The notes: generated by a model not told the origin, from the letters alone. Shown: positions 46,047-56,077, numbered from the stretch's first letter. The stretch is DNA of 64,000 bases from Methanolobus tindarius DSM 2278 (GCF_000504205.1 NZ_AZAJ01000001.1:2888879-2952878), one strand, 5' to 3'. Numbers and translations are program-made.

Positions 46047-48020
46047 ATGTCATTTAACAGACAAATCTGTATCATTTTGATATTAGTAGCCAGTTTGACA
46101 TTTGTGCAAACATGCGCAGCATTAACATATTCAGGTGGCGGTGAGTGGAACTATTCAGAAGAAATCATTATTAAAGAGAGCTCAGGAAGCAGCCTGACAA
46201 ATTATCAGGTACCAATAGTCCTGAATAGCTCCAATTTTGATTTTTCACTTGCACAGTCAGAGGGACAGGACATACGTTTTACATCCGGTGACTCACAGCT
46301 TAAGCACTGGATAGAAGAGTGGGACGCAAAAAGAGAGAAGGCAACCATTTGGGTGAAAGTTCCTTCTATTCCGGCAGGAAGCAACACCAAAATTACAATG
46401 TATTATGGTAATCCAAAAGCAAGTGATGTCCAGAGCGGACCCGGAACCTTTGTATTTTTTGATACTTTCAGTGGTACCAGTGTCTTTGCAAACTGGGACT
46501 CCTTCACAACAGGTGGCGGGGAACAGGATGTTTCCAATGGAGTGTGTAAGCTCATAGTTCCTAAGTTCCATCCTGAGGATGTTTCCAGTATTAAATCAGA
46601 AGATGATTTTTCAATAAACTCCATGTTTGTGGTTAAAAGATCAAGAACAACTACCGGAGAAGATATTAGAGGTCCTGTTATAACACAGGGATTTGTTGAC
46701 CCCCAGAAAGAGACAAAGAACCAGATACTGGCTGTATCAGAACTTGAAAATGAAACAGAGGTTAGCTGGACTATTAAAAATGATAAGGAAGATGTACGCT
46801 ATTATCCTTCAGACCTGGCTGACATTGGGGAAACCGAAGGTGACTGGTACACTATAGGTGTTGCCTGGTATATGGAAGATGAGCTTGGAAGTATAGCATG
46901 GTACAAGGATGGTGTCAGGGACACTAAAATGGATATTGTCTCAACTGAAGAGTATAATTATGTCCCTGTTGGAGACATGAAAGTTTACATCTCTGCAAAT
47001 TCATATTCTGACGCTTCAGACAATACAGGTTATGCATCCATTGACTATGCATATGTGCGTAATTTCGTTCCTGATGAACCTGTTGTTACACTGGAGAGTT
47101 CAATGCAGGAAAGTACTGAAGAAACTATCATCGAAACTCCTGCCAGAATTAACATAACACCTTCAAGTGGTATAATGACTGCAATCCGTATTTTCAATAC
47201 AACTGGTTATGACGAGGATGCCATCGTTGAGTTGAAAGAAAGCGGATTGAACACTATTATGGTCCTGACAAATAAGGACAATATCTGGAACCTTGAGAGA
47301 TTTGTCAAGACAGCACATGACAATGATATGCAGGTCTACGCAATGATCTTTAATGACCCGAACAGCGATACCAATGAGGACAACTCCATTTATGTTAACG
47401 CTGTCCTGGAAGAAGTAGTCGACTACAACAGCAAATCACTTTCAGCTTTTGATGGAGTGGATATTGCTCTTGATCCATGTACCAAAGATATTGATAGTGC
47501 CTGTGCTCTGAACCTGCTTCTGCTTGAGAATGCCAGGGAAACTGCAGGTGATGAACTTGCAATTGCTGTTGACATTCCTGCATCTTATACACTGTCTGAC
47601 ATTTCAGAAGTATCAGAAACAGCAGACCTTATTATCCTCCAGACCTACGAGTTGGGGGAAACAAACCCTGATACAAAGTCAGATATTATTGATTCTGTGG
47701 CTTCCAGAATGGGTGAAATAAGAGCATCTGAAGGGAAAGCTCTCATCGGCATTTCAGTAAATGAGAATTTCTTAACAGATACTGATGTGCAGAGTCTTTT
47801 TTCGGAAATAGAGGACTATTATGCAGACGACAGTGCTTTCATGGGAACATCTATTGCTGTTTATGAGGACTACGAGGCTTATGCCAGTGTTTCAGCACCT
47901 GTAGAAGATGATAGCGAAAGCAGTAGTACTCCCGGTTTTACGGGACTCTCAGCAATAGCTGGAATTGCCGGGGTAATAGCAATTTCCTTAATTCAAAAAA
48001 GAAGATCAAAAGAAAAGTGA
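46047..48020 (+). CDS. Secreted, PGF-CTERM-anchored surface protein with DUF2341 domain
   Basis: 657 residues. A signal peptide (to about residue 26, TCA-A) leads to a DUF2341-like domain (about 30-130, SLTNYQVPIVLN, IPAGSNTKITMYYGNP) and a LamG-like beta domain (about 135-350). From about 365 comes a likely TIM-barrel domain (GLNTIMVLTNKDN, VYAMIFNDPNSD, AFDGVDIALDP, LIILQTYE). The C-terminus is TPGFTGLSAIAGIAGV, a hydrophobic stretch, then RRSK, fitting archaeosortase processing. It should be displayed on the S-layer, perhaps acting on or binding a polysaccharide. The DPC and DNDM strands hint at a glycosidase-like fold; the activity is unproven. Confidence 0.8.
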   Translation: MSFNRQICIILILVASLTFVQTCAALTYSGGGEWNYSEEIIIKESSGSSLTNYQVPIVLNSSNFDFSLAQSEGQDIRFTSGDSQLKHWIEEWDAKREKATIWVKVPSIPAGSNTKITMYYGNPKASDVQSGPGTFVFFDTFSGTSVFANWDSFTTGGGEQDVSNGVCKLIVPKFHPEDVSSIKSEDDFSINSMFVVKRSRTTTGEDIRGPVITQGFVDPQKETKNQILAVSELENETEVSWTIKNDKEDVRYYPSDLADIGETEGDWYTIGVAWYMEDELGSIAWYKDGVRDTKMDIVSTEEYNYVPVGDMKVYISANSYSDASDNTGYASIDYAYVRNFVPDEPVVTLESSMQESTEETIIETPARINITPSSGIMTAIRIFNTTGYDEDAIVELKESGLNTIMVLTNKDNIWNLERFVKTAHDNDMQVYAMIFNDPNSDTNEDNSIYVNAVLEEVVDYNSKSLSAFDGVDIALDPCTKDIDSACALNLLLLENARETAGDELAIAVDIPASYTLSDISEVSETADLIILQTYELGETNPDTKSDIIDSVASRMGEIRASEGKALIGISVNENFLTDTDVQSLFSEIEDYYADDSAFMGTSIAVYEDYEAYASVSAPVEDDSESSSTPGFTGLSAIAGIAGVIAISLIQKRRSKEK

Positions 48021-48047
48021 TGTGATAACACATCATTTTCCTTTTTT
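48018..48047 (+). terminator. Terminator of the surface-protein gene
   Basis: TGATGTG (48018-48024) pairs with CACATCA (48029-48035) over a four-base loop, then TTTTCCTTTTTT. The stem includes the stop codon. Confidence 0.65.
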
Positions 48048-48083
48048 ATTTTGTTCTTAATTTTATGTATTCAGATTCTTCGT

Positions 48084-49727
48084 TCACTGCTCTTTCTTCT
48101 CTAGAAGCTCAACAGCTAAATCCCTGAGTTTGAACTTCTGTATCTTTCCGCTTGCAGTGAGTGGATAATCTTCCACGAAGAATACATGCTTTGGAACCTT
48201 ATAGCGTGCAATTCTTGCAAGACCAAAGTCCCTGACATCCTCTTCTGTAATATCAGAATCCTCAGCTTTGACAATAAAAGCACCGACTATTTCACCGTAT
48301 TTTTCATCTGGTATGCCCACAACCTGTGCATTTTTAACACCAGGCATGGTGAAAAGGAATTCTTCGATTTCTCTTGGGTAGATATTCTCTCCACCGCGGA
48401 TTATCATATCCTTTATACGACCTGTAATCTTGTAGTAACCATCTTCATCAACAGTTGCAAGGTCACCACTGTGGAGCCATCCATCCTTATCAATGGCAAT
48501 TTCTGTCATTTCAGACATTTTGTAATATCCTTTCATGACATTGTAACCACGGCAGCAAATCTCTCCCTGCTCGTTGGGTCCGACGATCTCACCGGTTTCA
48601 GGGTCAACAATCTTAACCTCTATTTCAGGCATGGATGTTCCCACTGTACTGACACGGCGGTCAATTGTGTCATCGGTACTTGTCTGTGTGAACACAGGTG
48701 ATGCTTCTGTAAGTCCGTAAGCGATTGTGATATCCTTACAGTGCATTTCATTAATGACACGTTTCATGGCCTCAATTGGACATGGTGAACCTGCCATGAT
48801 ACCGGTTCTCAGTGATGTAAGATCAAACATCTTAAACATCGGGTGGCTGAACTCCGCAATGAACATTGTCGGGACACCATAAAGGGCTGTACATTTTTCT
48901 TTCTGAACAGCAGCCAGTACCATAAGTGGGTCAAAGAGTTCAAGCATAACAAGTGTACCACCATGAGTCAGTGTTGCAAGTACACCAAGTACTATTCCGA
49001 AACAATGGAACAATGGTACGGGAAGGCAAAGCCTGTCTTCTGCCGTGAATTTCTGTCTTTCACCGATGTAGTAACCGTTATTGAGAATATTGTAGTTTGT
49101 CAGCATTACACCCTTTGGGAAACCTGTTGTACCGGAGGTGTACTGCATGTTGATGACGTCATCTTTGTCAAGTGTATTAAGGATCTCACTGATTGCTTCA
49201 TCACTGCCATGCTGACCAAGGAGGAACAGTTCTCTGGTGCTGTACATTCCACGGTGCTTTTCCTGACCAATGAAAATAACATTTTTCAGGTGTGGGAATT
49301 TCTCACTCCTGAGATTTCCACGGCCTTGTGTCTTAAGTTCAGGAACAAGCTCGTAGATGGTCTCGATGTAACTAACATCCCTGAAACCATCAATAATAGC
49401 AATAGCTTTCAGGTCTGCCTGTTTCATCACATACTCGACTTCATGTATTTTATATGCGGTGTTTACAGTGACCAGAATAACTCCTAACTTTGCAGTGGCA
49501 AACAGGAAAGTGAGCCAGTCAGGTACATTTGTAGCCCATATTCCAACATGGTCCCCTTTTTCTATACCAAGTTCAAGCAGGCCTTTAGCCAGCATGTTGA
49601 CTCGTTCATCAAATTCTTTATAGGTAAACCTCAGATCCCTGTCAGGATAAATGACAAATTCCCTGTCAGGATCGTTTCTGACAGTTTTCTCGAAAAAGCC
49701 ACCTATCGTATCATTTGTAAAAGGCAT
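48084..49727 (-). CDS. FadD-like acyl-CoA synthetase (AMP-forming)
   Basis: 547 residues. Motifs: [18 protein letters not shown] (P-loop), [46 protein letters not shown] and the catalytic lysine in [11 protein letters not shown]. It activates a medium or long acid to its CoA ester. It is the last gene of a three-gene set with a hot-dog thioesterase and an XRE-cupin regulator on the same strand. The substrate may be a fatty or branched acid. It is only distantly related to the ligase at 37868. TGGAGAT precedes the ATG by about 6 bases. Confidence 0.93.
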   Translation of the reverse strand: MPFTNDTIGGFFEKTVRNDPDREFVIYPDRDLRFTYKEFDERVNMLAKGLLELGIEKGDHVGIWATNVPDWLTFLFATAKLGVILVTVNTAYKIHEVEYVMKQADLKAIAIIDGFRDVSYIETIYELVPELKTQGRGNLRSEKFPHLKNVIFIGQEKHRGMYSTRELFLLGQHGSDEAISEILNTLDKDDVINMQYTSGTTGFPKGVMLTNYNILNNGYYIGERQKFTAEDRLCLPVPLFHCFGIVLGVLATLTHGGTLVMLELFDPLMVLAAVQKEKCTALYGVPTMFIAEFSHPMFKMFDLTSLRTGIMAGSPCPIEAMKRVINEMHCKDITIAYGLTEASPVFTQTSTDDTIDRRVSTVGTSMPEIEVKIVDPETGEIVGPNEQGEICCRGYNVMKGYYKMSEMTEIAIDKDGWLHSGDLATVDEDGYYKITGRIKDMIIRGGENIYPREIEEFLFTMPGVKNAQVVGIPDEKYGEIVGAFIVKAEDSDITEEDVRDFGLARIARYKVPKHVFFVEDYPLTASGKIQKFKLRDLAVELLEKKEQ

Positions 49728-49745
49728 GGTTAAATCTCCAGAATC

Positions 49746-49778
49746 TATTTACAACTTACTTACAACTTATTTACAACT
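49746..49778 (-). repeat. Three tandem 11-bp units at the thioesterase stop codon
   Basis: On the plus strand TATTTACAACT, TACTTACAACT and TATTTACAACT follow one another without gap. The thioesterase stop codon lies in the second and third units. Probably replication slippage at the gene end. Confidence 0.6.
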
Positions 49779-50183
49779 GTTATCTTCATCCTGCAGGTGC
49801 TCTTCAAGTTTTTTTCTGATATCATTCGGAATTGGCACGGACTTTTTGTTCAAAAAGTCATAATGCACAATTGTTGACCTGCCGATAGCGCCCTTTGTTC
49901 CGTTTTGCCATGCTTCCTGCACAACTACAAAGGAAGAGTTTCCTATCCTTGACACGTAGCTGATAATTTCAACATCGTGTCCGTAGAACATTTCTCCTAC
50001 ATAATCATACTCTGTCCTTGCCATGATAAGTTTCCAGTTCTCATAGCTCAGGTCCAGGTCAGGTGTGAACAGCCTGAAAACCGGGTTTCTGGCCTGCTCG
50101 AACCATATGGCAATGGCAATATTGTTGGCGTGTTTTAGTCCGTCTATGTCGCCGAATCGTGGAGTAACAGTTGTTTTGAACAT
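49767..50183 (-). CDS. Hot-dog fold acyl-CoA thioesterase, 4-hydroxybenzoyl-CoA thioesterase/YbgC type
   Basis: 138 residues. N-terminal TVTPRFGDIDGLKHANNIA carries the catalytic Asp (RFGDID) of this family, and YVSRIGNSSF and RSTIVHYDF form the sheet. It hydrolyses acyl-CoA to acid and CoA, the reverse outcome of the ligase encoded next, so together they could form a controlled CoA-ester cycle. It sits 22 bases after the XRE-cupin gene and 39 bases before the ligase. The C-terminal codons are part of an 11-base tandem repeat. Confidence 0.88.
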   Translation of the reverse strand: MFKTTVTPRFGDIDGLKHANNIAIAIWFEQARNPVFRLFTPDLDLSYENWKLIMARTEYDYVGEMFYGHDVEIISYVSRIGNSSFVVVQEAWQNGTKGAIGRSTIVHYDFLNKKSVPIPNDIRKKLEEHLQDEDNSCK

Positions 50184-50205
50184 TTTTATCTACTTCTGAT
50201 CTTGA

Positions 50206-50781
50206 TTAATAGGGTGCATATACGACTGCCAGAATCTTTGCGTCCTCGGTTCCGACTGCATGCACATGGTGTGATACAACGGAATCATAGTAAATGCTGT
50301 CACCGGTTGAAAGGGTGAAACTGTCCTTTCCATAAATAATCTCTATCTGACCGCTAAGCACGTAAATGAATTCCTCTCCCTCGTGGGATGATGGATTAAT
50401 TTCACCTGATCTTGGGTGAACATCTATGATGAATGGCTCCATGTGTCTGTCAGCTTTATCCTTAGCCAGTGAGAAAAAGTCAAGTGTGCTGCTTTCACAT
50501 GTGTCACAATTGCCTGAAAATCTTACAATGTTATCTGATTCACCACTTTTGACAACAACGGGTTCGTTATGGGGTGCATCGTCAAGGAATGTCCCAAGAC
50601 GGACTCCCAGGGCTCTTGCAATCTGCATGAGTGGAGTAAGTGAGGGAACAAGTGCCCCGTCTTCAAGTTTGTTTATCAGGTCAACGCTTGTATTACTGCT
50701 ATTTGCCAGATCTTCCACAGACATGTTCTGCATTTCACGTATCTGACGTATTTTACCACCTAGTATATTCTTGTCTGCCAT
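50206..50781 (-). CDS. XRE-family regulator with C-terminal cupin domain (second copy)
   Basis: 191 residues: HTH-XRE (about 10-65, [20 protein letters not shown]) and cupin (about 110-191, [37 protein letters not shown]). The linker has CDTCES, a possible metal or redox site missing from the paralogue at 37256. It leads an operon with thioesterase and acyl-CoA ligase. Ribosome site AGAGGAC precedes the ATG. Both cupin regulators head acyl-CoA units, suggesting an acyl-CoA or carboxylic acid effector (inference). Confidence 0.93.
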   Translation of the reverse strand: MADKNILGGKIRQIREMQNMSVEDLANSSNTSVDLINKLEDGALVPSLTPLMQIARALGVRLGTFLDDAPHNEPVVVKSGESDNIVRFSGNCDTCESSTLDFFSLAKDKADRHMEPFIIDVHPRSGEINPSSHEGEEFIYVLSGQIEIIYGKDSFTLSTGDSIYYDSVVSHHVHAVGTEDAKILAVVYAPY

Positions 50782-50955
50782 CGTACTGTCCTCTTGTTTT
50801 TATCGCGAAAACGTGTTCATAGGCTTATGGTATGCTCAGTTAAAAAAGTATTGATTTATCATGAACATTTAAGATGACACTCGTTTTTCAGATTAAGTCG
50901 GATGTAAATCAATGGAGATTCAGGAAGAAAAAAGAAGAAATGTGTCCTATTAATA

Positions 50956-51252
50956 TCACAGATCACCGGATATCATTGCTTTATGGTATGCAACAGCAAG
51001 CATATTATTAACAAGCTCTGTAGCTTCTTTTTCCGAATCAACCATTCTTATTGTTACCTGAGAATTCCTGAAAAAATTAAGTTCTTTTTCACCAATTCGC
51101 AGTGCTACCATCCCAAGTTCTTCTGAACACTTACCATTGAGGTATTTTGATATCAAAACCAGATCAGGTGTCTCATCAAGGTGTGCTATGATCCTTAGTT
51201 TCCATGGGTCGGCAATGCATGGAAGAACCTTCTCTATACTTTTTACCCTCAT
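50956..51252 (-). CDS. Hypothetical protein of 98 residues
   Basis: No family recognised. It has MRVKSIEKVLPCIADPWKLR at the N-terminus, LRIGEKELNFFRNSQVTIRM in the middle and a C-terminal helix KEATELVNNMLAVAYHKAM. There is no signal peptide or membrane segment. A strong GGGGGAT ribosome site about 6 bases before the ATG supports it as real. It stands alone between the cupin regulator (same strand) and the divergent hydantoinase-type gene. Confidence 0.75.
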   Translation of the reverse strand: MRVKSIEKVLPCIADPWKLRIIAHLDETPDLVLISKYLNGKCSEELGMVALRIGEKELNFFRNSQVTIRMVDSEKEATELVNNMLAVAYHKAMISGDL

Positions 51253-51373
51253 CTTAATCCCCCTTTTTTAATTGCAGCAGGTATTTAAAAATGTTTTGAA
51301 ACACATACTCTTAAATATCCATGTGACAATCTACTAGTAGGATTTCAATTTATTTTAAAACAGGTGATAAGAG

Positions 51374-53308
51374 ATGCATTTCGGTCTTGGGATAGATGCC
51401 GGTGGAACATATACGGATGCAGTACTTATAAGAGGCTCAGACGGTGCGATAGTTGATTCAAAAAAGGCTTTTACAACTTATCCTGACCTTCAGGAAGGCA
51501 TAAAGAATGTGCTGGATTCTCTGGATCAAGAACTACTGAAGAATGTCAATCTTGTATCTGTTTCCACAACCCTTTCCACAAATTCACTCCTTGAAGGAAC
51601 CGGGACTTCAGTTGCTCTTCTAATAATAGGTGAAAAGCCAGCACAGACAGAATTCCCTGCTGAATTTGTAATATGTGTAGAGGGAGGACATGATACCCGG
51701 GGTGATGAAGCCTGTGAATTAGATGTGGCTGCAGTTGAGAGTTTTGTCCGGAGCACAAGGACAAAGGTATCTGCTTATGCAGTGTCAGGTTATTTTGGTG
51801 CACGCAATCCGGAGCATGAGATTCAGGTCAAAGAGTTAATCACAAAAATGACCGGGATGCCAGTAGTTTGCGGTCATGAACTGTCACAGGAACTTGGTGC
51901 TTATGAAAGGGCTGTTACTGCTGTCCTTAATGCACAACTCATGCCTATAACCTACCAGTTTGTAAATTCAGTTGTAAAAGATGTCCGTGGTCGCGGAATT
52001 GATGCACGTCTTCTGATGCTCAAGTGTGACGGCTCTGTCTATAATATAGAGGATGCACTGGAAAAACCCATAGAAACTATATTCTCAGGCCCTGCTGCCA
52101 GTCTTCTGGGTGCATCATACCTGTCAAAAATGGAAACCTGTGCTGTTATAGATATTGGAGGAACCAGCACAGATGTTTCAATGCTTCGTGATGGAGTTCC
52201 TGAGATTAGCAGTTCCGGCGCTGTTGTGGGTGGCTGGAAAACCCGGGTAAGGGCCATGAAAATGGAAACATCAGCCACAGGAGGAGATAGTCACATATGG
52301 GTTCAGGATACGCAAATTCATGTTGGACCCCGGAGAGTTTTGCCTTTATGTGTTGCGTCAACAATGTATCATGATTTCCTTAACAAGCTTAAAAGATGCA
52401 GGGTTGTACCAAGAAACCATATGGATGAGAATCTCCAGCCAACTAAATTCTTTGTCAGGACAGCCTATGAGGCTTTTGATCTTACCGGTGATGAAAGCGA
52501 AGTTCTCTCTATAATAGGTAGTGAACCGGTTTCAGTTACCGATATAAGTTCAGACCTGCGGAAGAATATTCCAAATGGAGTGCTGGATTCTCTTATACGA
52601 AAAAGGCTTGTGCAGGGAATAGGTTTTACTCCCACAGATGCTCTGCATGTTCTGGATATCTATACAAAGTGGGATGCGCAGGCTTCGGAAGTTGGTGCTG
52701 CAAATCTTTCACGTTATACTACGAAAGGAAAATATGATTTCTGCACACAGGTCAAAGAACATGTGGCAAAGAACATGGCAGCAGATCTCATGTCTTATAT
52801 CCTGCCACATCATCCCGCCGGGATGATTGCAGACTTGCTTAACGATAAATATCCTGCAAAATTCAAAGTGGAAATACCTGTTGTTTTGCTGGGTGGTCCT
52901 TCCAGGGCTTATGACAGTGAACTTAGCTCTATGATTGATGCTGAAGTCATTGTTCCTGAATTTTCAGATGTTGGAAATGCAGTCGGAGCACTTGCAGGCA
53001 AAGGTGTCAAAAGAGTTGAGATTATGATAACTCCAGCATCACTTGAAAATCCTGATGAGGATTTCCTTGTGTTCTCTCCGGTTGGCAGAGGGAGATTTAA
53101 GAATTATGGGGATGCAGTGGAATTTGCAACAAGTACCGGTAAAGAACTTGTTCTTGATTATGAAATGCGTTGTGGTATCTTAAAACAGGATACTAAAATC
53201 ACAGTCTCAAAGAAAACAGTTTCGCCGGACAACTGGTCACATCCGCCACTGGAGACCAGGGTAGTAGTAGTGGGGATTGGAAATCCAATGATGATACTGA
53301 AGGACTGA
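51374..53308 (+). CDS. Hydantoinase/oxoprolinase-family (HyuA-like) protein
   Basis: 644 residues of the ASKHA ATPase superfamily. Motifs: GLGIDAGGTYTDAVLI (phosphate 1), STTLSTNSLLEG, ELGAYERAVTAVLNAQL, FSGPAASLLGASYL and AVIDIGGTSTDVSMLRDG (phosphate 2). Family members hydrolyse hydantoins or 5-oxoproline with ATP, usually with a HyuB partner, but none is present, as in other methanogens. So the substrate is uncertain. Ribosome site AGGTGAT precedes the ATG by about 6 bases. It ends four bases from a convergent kinase gene. Confidence 0.9.
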   Translation: MHFGLGIDAGGTYTDAVLIRGSDGAIVDSKKAFTTYPDLQEGIKNVLDSLDQELLKNVNLVSVSTTLSTNSLLEGTGTSVALLIIGEKPAQTEFPAEFVICVEGGHDTRGDEACELDVAAVESFVRSTRTKVSAYAVSGYFGARNPEHEIQVKELITKMTGMPVVCGHELSQELGAYERAVTAVLNAQLMPITYQFVNSVVKDVRGRGIDARLLMLKCDGSVYNIEDALEKPIETIFSGPAASLLGASYLSKMETCAVIDIGGTSTDVSMLRDGVPEISSSGAVVGGWKTRVRAMKMETSATGGDSHIWVQDTQIHVGPRRVLPLCVASTMYHDFLNKLKRCRVVPRNHMDENLQPTKFFVRTAYEAFDLTGDESEVLSIIGSEPVSVTDISSDLRKNIPNGVLDSLIRKRLVQGIGFTPTDALHVLDIYTKWDAQASEVGAANLSRYTTKGKYDFCTQVKEHVAKNMAADLMSYILPHHPAGMIADLLNDKYPAKFKVEIPVVLLGGPSRAYDSELSSMIDAEVIVPEFSDVGNAVGALAGKGVKRVEIMITPASLENPDEDFLVFSPVGRGRFKNYGDAVEFATSTGKELVLDYEMRCGILKQDTKITVSKKTVSPDNWSHPPLETRVVVVGIGNPMMILKD

Positions 53309-53311
53309 GAA

Positions 53312-56077
53312 TCAACAGTTCAATTCAGGAAGGATGACATGGACTTTAGTTCCAACACCTTCCGCACTTTCCAGCCAGAGTTTTCCACCGTGGTCTTCTG
53401 TAACCCTTTTGCAGATATTCAGGCCAATTCCTGCACCACCATATCTGCGTGCCAGTGAACCGTCAAGCTGGTAGAAACTATCAAATGTTTTCATTATTTT
53501 AGTTTCAGGTATTCCGATTCCAGTATCTTCAATGATGATGTGTATTTCACCATCTTCCTGTGTGCCGGATAATGAAATTCTGCCACCTGATGGTGTGAAT
53601 TTAAATGCATTATCTATAAGGTGGATGAACACCTCACTCAGGTAATTTTGATCACCGCTTATAAACGGAAATGAGTCTGGAATTGTATTTTCTACAGTGA
53701 GATTCTTATCCGTATTTTCCATTGAAATTATGGAAAGGGCTTTTTCTATTATTTGCGATAAACGCAATCTTGAATACTCATATTGATAATTCTTCGCTTC
53801 CAGTGAACTCATGAAAAGCAATGATTCTATCAGACGCTTTAACTGGCCGGAATTGCTGTTTACAACTCTCATAGCTCGCTTCTGTTCCTTATTCAAGGGA
53901 CCAAGGGTTTCATCACCAACAAGCTCACCAAACCCGAGAATAGAGATAAGAGGAGTTTTCAGTTCATGGCTCATTGTTGCCAGGAAATTACTCTTCATTT
54001 CATCAAGGGAATGAAGTTCATCGTTTGCCTTTCTGAGTTCCTCATTGATGTCTTCCAGTTTACTGTTGTACTTTTTAAGTTCATCCTCTGAATTCTTGAG
54101 TAAAATCATACCCCCCATCATCTGGGTAATGAGTGAAAGTTGTCTGGCATCATTCTTTGTATAGTCATCTTCCTTGTTGGCTACTGCCAGAAATCCCACA
54201 ACCTCATTTTCATAGAGGATAGGTGCTGCAAGATAGGACCATATATTCATTTTCCTGAATATATCCGGACACCTTTCAACCTCAATTTCATTCGGCTCAT
54301 TCATTACAAGTGGCCTTTTATTTTTCAGTAATTCTGCCCATCTGTGACAACTTTCAAGCCCTGATATCAGATCATTCTCTGTGAATCCATGCATCTTAAG
54401 AATATTTGCAGGTTGTGCAATAACGGATGACAGTTTTTTGTTATCATCAAAGAAACCAAGAACTCCGGCTTCACTACCGGTAAGCTTCATTCCTTCATTA
54501 AGTGCAAAAGTACGGATATCAGATATGGAAAATCCATTCATATAGCTTAATTCATGTAGTGTTTCAAGACATGACTCGTCAACAAGTAAAGCACTTTGAG
54601 CTTTTTTGAGTTCAGTCAGATCATTTATTATGAAAACAGTGTTGTCGTTAGTTTTTGCAAAATAGATAACAACATTCCTGTCAGTTCCATCACGGCATCT
54701 GATGACCCATTCTCCACTGACACCTGATTCTTTCTCTTTTGAGGTTAAATTCCATTTTTCTCTTACTTTCCTTCGATATTGAGGATCCGGGTAAACTGCA
54801 TCCCACCACTTACTGATTGTTGGTATGTCATCAATTGTGTAACCTATCATTTCAGTGAGCTTATGGTTTGCATAATTGATTTCTCCAAGAGAATTCATAA
54901 TGGCTATGGGAAGAGGTGAATTGTCAATTATTTTCCTGAAATTCTCTTCGCTTTCCTTTATAGCACGTTCTGCCTGTTTTATTTCGCTTATATCATGGGC
55001 CATTTCCAGACGTGCATTTCTACCATCTGTCCACTTTATTATTCTATCCATTATAATATAGTCTCTTACAGTAATCGGATTCTGATATTCCCATTTGTAC
55101 GCCTGATTTTTATTTTTGAGTATAATGGAATTAGTGCAGAAATCACATGGTTCCTTGAAACCCTGAAGTACCTGATAACATTTCTGACCAACAGGATTCT
55201 CTCCTATTATCTGACTCAGGAATTTATTAACATATAAGATCTCATATGTATAAGGATCCGAAACATAAACAGGTTCCTCAATGCTGTCAAAAATTGATAA
55301 TAATTGCCGTCTTTCAAGGTTTAAGTCCTCTGCTATGGAATTTTTCTTAAATGCCATGGCAAGTATATTGGAATATGTATTGAGCACCTCAATATCCTGT
55401 TTTGTCCATTCATTTGTTTCTCTTACATTATCAAAACCTATGAAACCGGCAATTTCATTTTCAATAAAGAATGGAAGTGCTATAAGTGATTTAATATCCT
55501 GGCTTAAAAGCAGTTCTTTTTCAGATATGGCTTCCGGGGGAAGTTCATCAACATTTTTAATGTGAATTGCTCCTTCCTGTGTAAGTTTCTCAAGCCACCA
55601 ATGGTACTCATGACCTGACAAGTTCTGAAGCATCTCTTTTTGCGGTTCAACACCCTTTGCACACCATTCATGTGTGTTGTTAACAGTGTCTTTATTATCT
55701 ATGACTCTGAATACATATGCACGATCAGCAGTGCAGAGTTCACCAAGCATGCCAAGCGACTCTTCTATCTTTTCATCCAGGTTGTCTGCAAAGGAAAGTG
55801 ATGAAGATATTTTTGACAATGTGCTTTCTATCTGATACTTAATCACAAGCCTGTCGTGAGAATCCTTGTTTTTTTGTACCTCTGCTTCAAGGTCTTTTTT
55901 CAAAGACGTTACTTTCAGATTGTGGACTATAACACAACAGATAAGTGTTGCCAGAAAAATTATCCAGATAAGTTTTTGTTCGCCTTCTAAAATATAAACG
56001 TGGAACAGGACAAATCCCAAAAGCACCAGAAAAGATACTATCATTAACAATAATTTATTTTTGGATTTGTTTTTCAT
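53312..56077 (-). CDS. Membrane-associated GAF-PAS-PAS-GAF sensor histidine kinase
   Basis: 921 residues from ATG 56077. Codons at 56110 (TTG) and 56086 (GTG) are in frame, but GTGATCAGG directly before 56077 fits the ribosome site best. Two membrane helices lie near residues 8-30 and 35-52, followed by GAF1 (about 75-250, NTHEWCAKGVEPQ), PAS1 (about 265-375, containing KCYQVLQGFKEPCDFCTN), PAS2 (about 385-500) and GAF2 (about 540-680, with FSISDIRTFALNEG). HisKA has MSHELKTPLIS (His704) and the ATPase has NAFKFTP, DTGIGIP and YGGAGIGLNI. GAF1 and the kinase core match the gene at 33528-35336. Confidence 0.92.
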   Translation of the reverse strand: MKNKSKNKLLLMIVSFLVLLGFVLFHVYILEGEQKLIWIIFLATLICCVIVHNLKVTSLKKDLEAEVQKNKDSHDRLVIKYQIESTLSKISSSLSFADNLDEKIEESLGMLGELCTADRAYVFRVIDNKDTVNNTHEWCAKGVEPQKEMLQNLSGHEYHWWLEKLTQEGAIHIKNVDELPPEAISEKELLLSQDIKSLIALPFFIENEIAGFIGFDNVRETNEWTKQDIEVLNTYSNILAMAFKKNSIAEDLNLERRQLLSIFDSIEEPVYVSDPYTYEILYVNKFLSQIIGENPVGQKCYQVLQGFKEPCDFCTNSIILKNKNQAYKWEYQNPITVRDYIIMDRIIKWTDGRNARLEMAHDISEIKQAERAIKESEENFRKIIDNSPLPIAIMNSLGEINYANHKLTEMIGYTIDDIPTISKWWDAVYPDPQYRRKVREKWNLTSKEKESGVSGEWVIRCRDGTDRNVVIYFAKTNDNTVFIINDLTELKKAQSALLVDESCLETLHELSYMNGFSISDIRTFALNEGMKLTGSEAGVLGFFDDNKKLSSVIAQPANILKMHGFTENDLISGLESCHRWAELLKNKRPLVMNEPNEIEVERCPDIFRKMNIWSYLAAPILYENEVVGFLAVANKEDDYTKNDARQLSLITQMMGGMILLKNSEDELKKYNSKLEDINEELRKANDELHSLDEMKSNFLATMSHELKTPLISILGFGELVGDETLGPLNKEQKRAMRVVNSNSGQLKRLIESLLFMSSLEAKNYQYEYSRLRLSQIIEKALSIISMENTDKNLTVENTIPDSFPFISGDQNYLSEVFIHLIDNAFKFTPSGGRISLSGTQEDGEIHIIIEDTGIGIPETKIMKTFDSFYQLDGSLARRYGGAGIGLNICKRVTEDHGGKLWLESAEGVGTKVHVILPELNC

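Noticed and set aside
49746-49778. CRISPR-like repeat array
   Set aside because: Units are 11 bases, contiguous and without spacers.
51374-53308. Active hydantoinase or 5-oxoprolinase
   Set aside because: No HyuB partner is present next to it, and methanogen relatives have no established activity, so only the family name is given.
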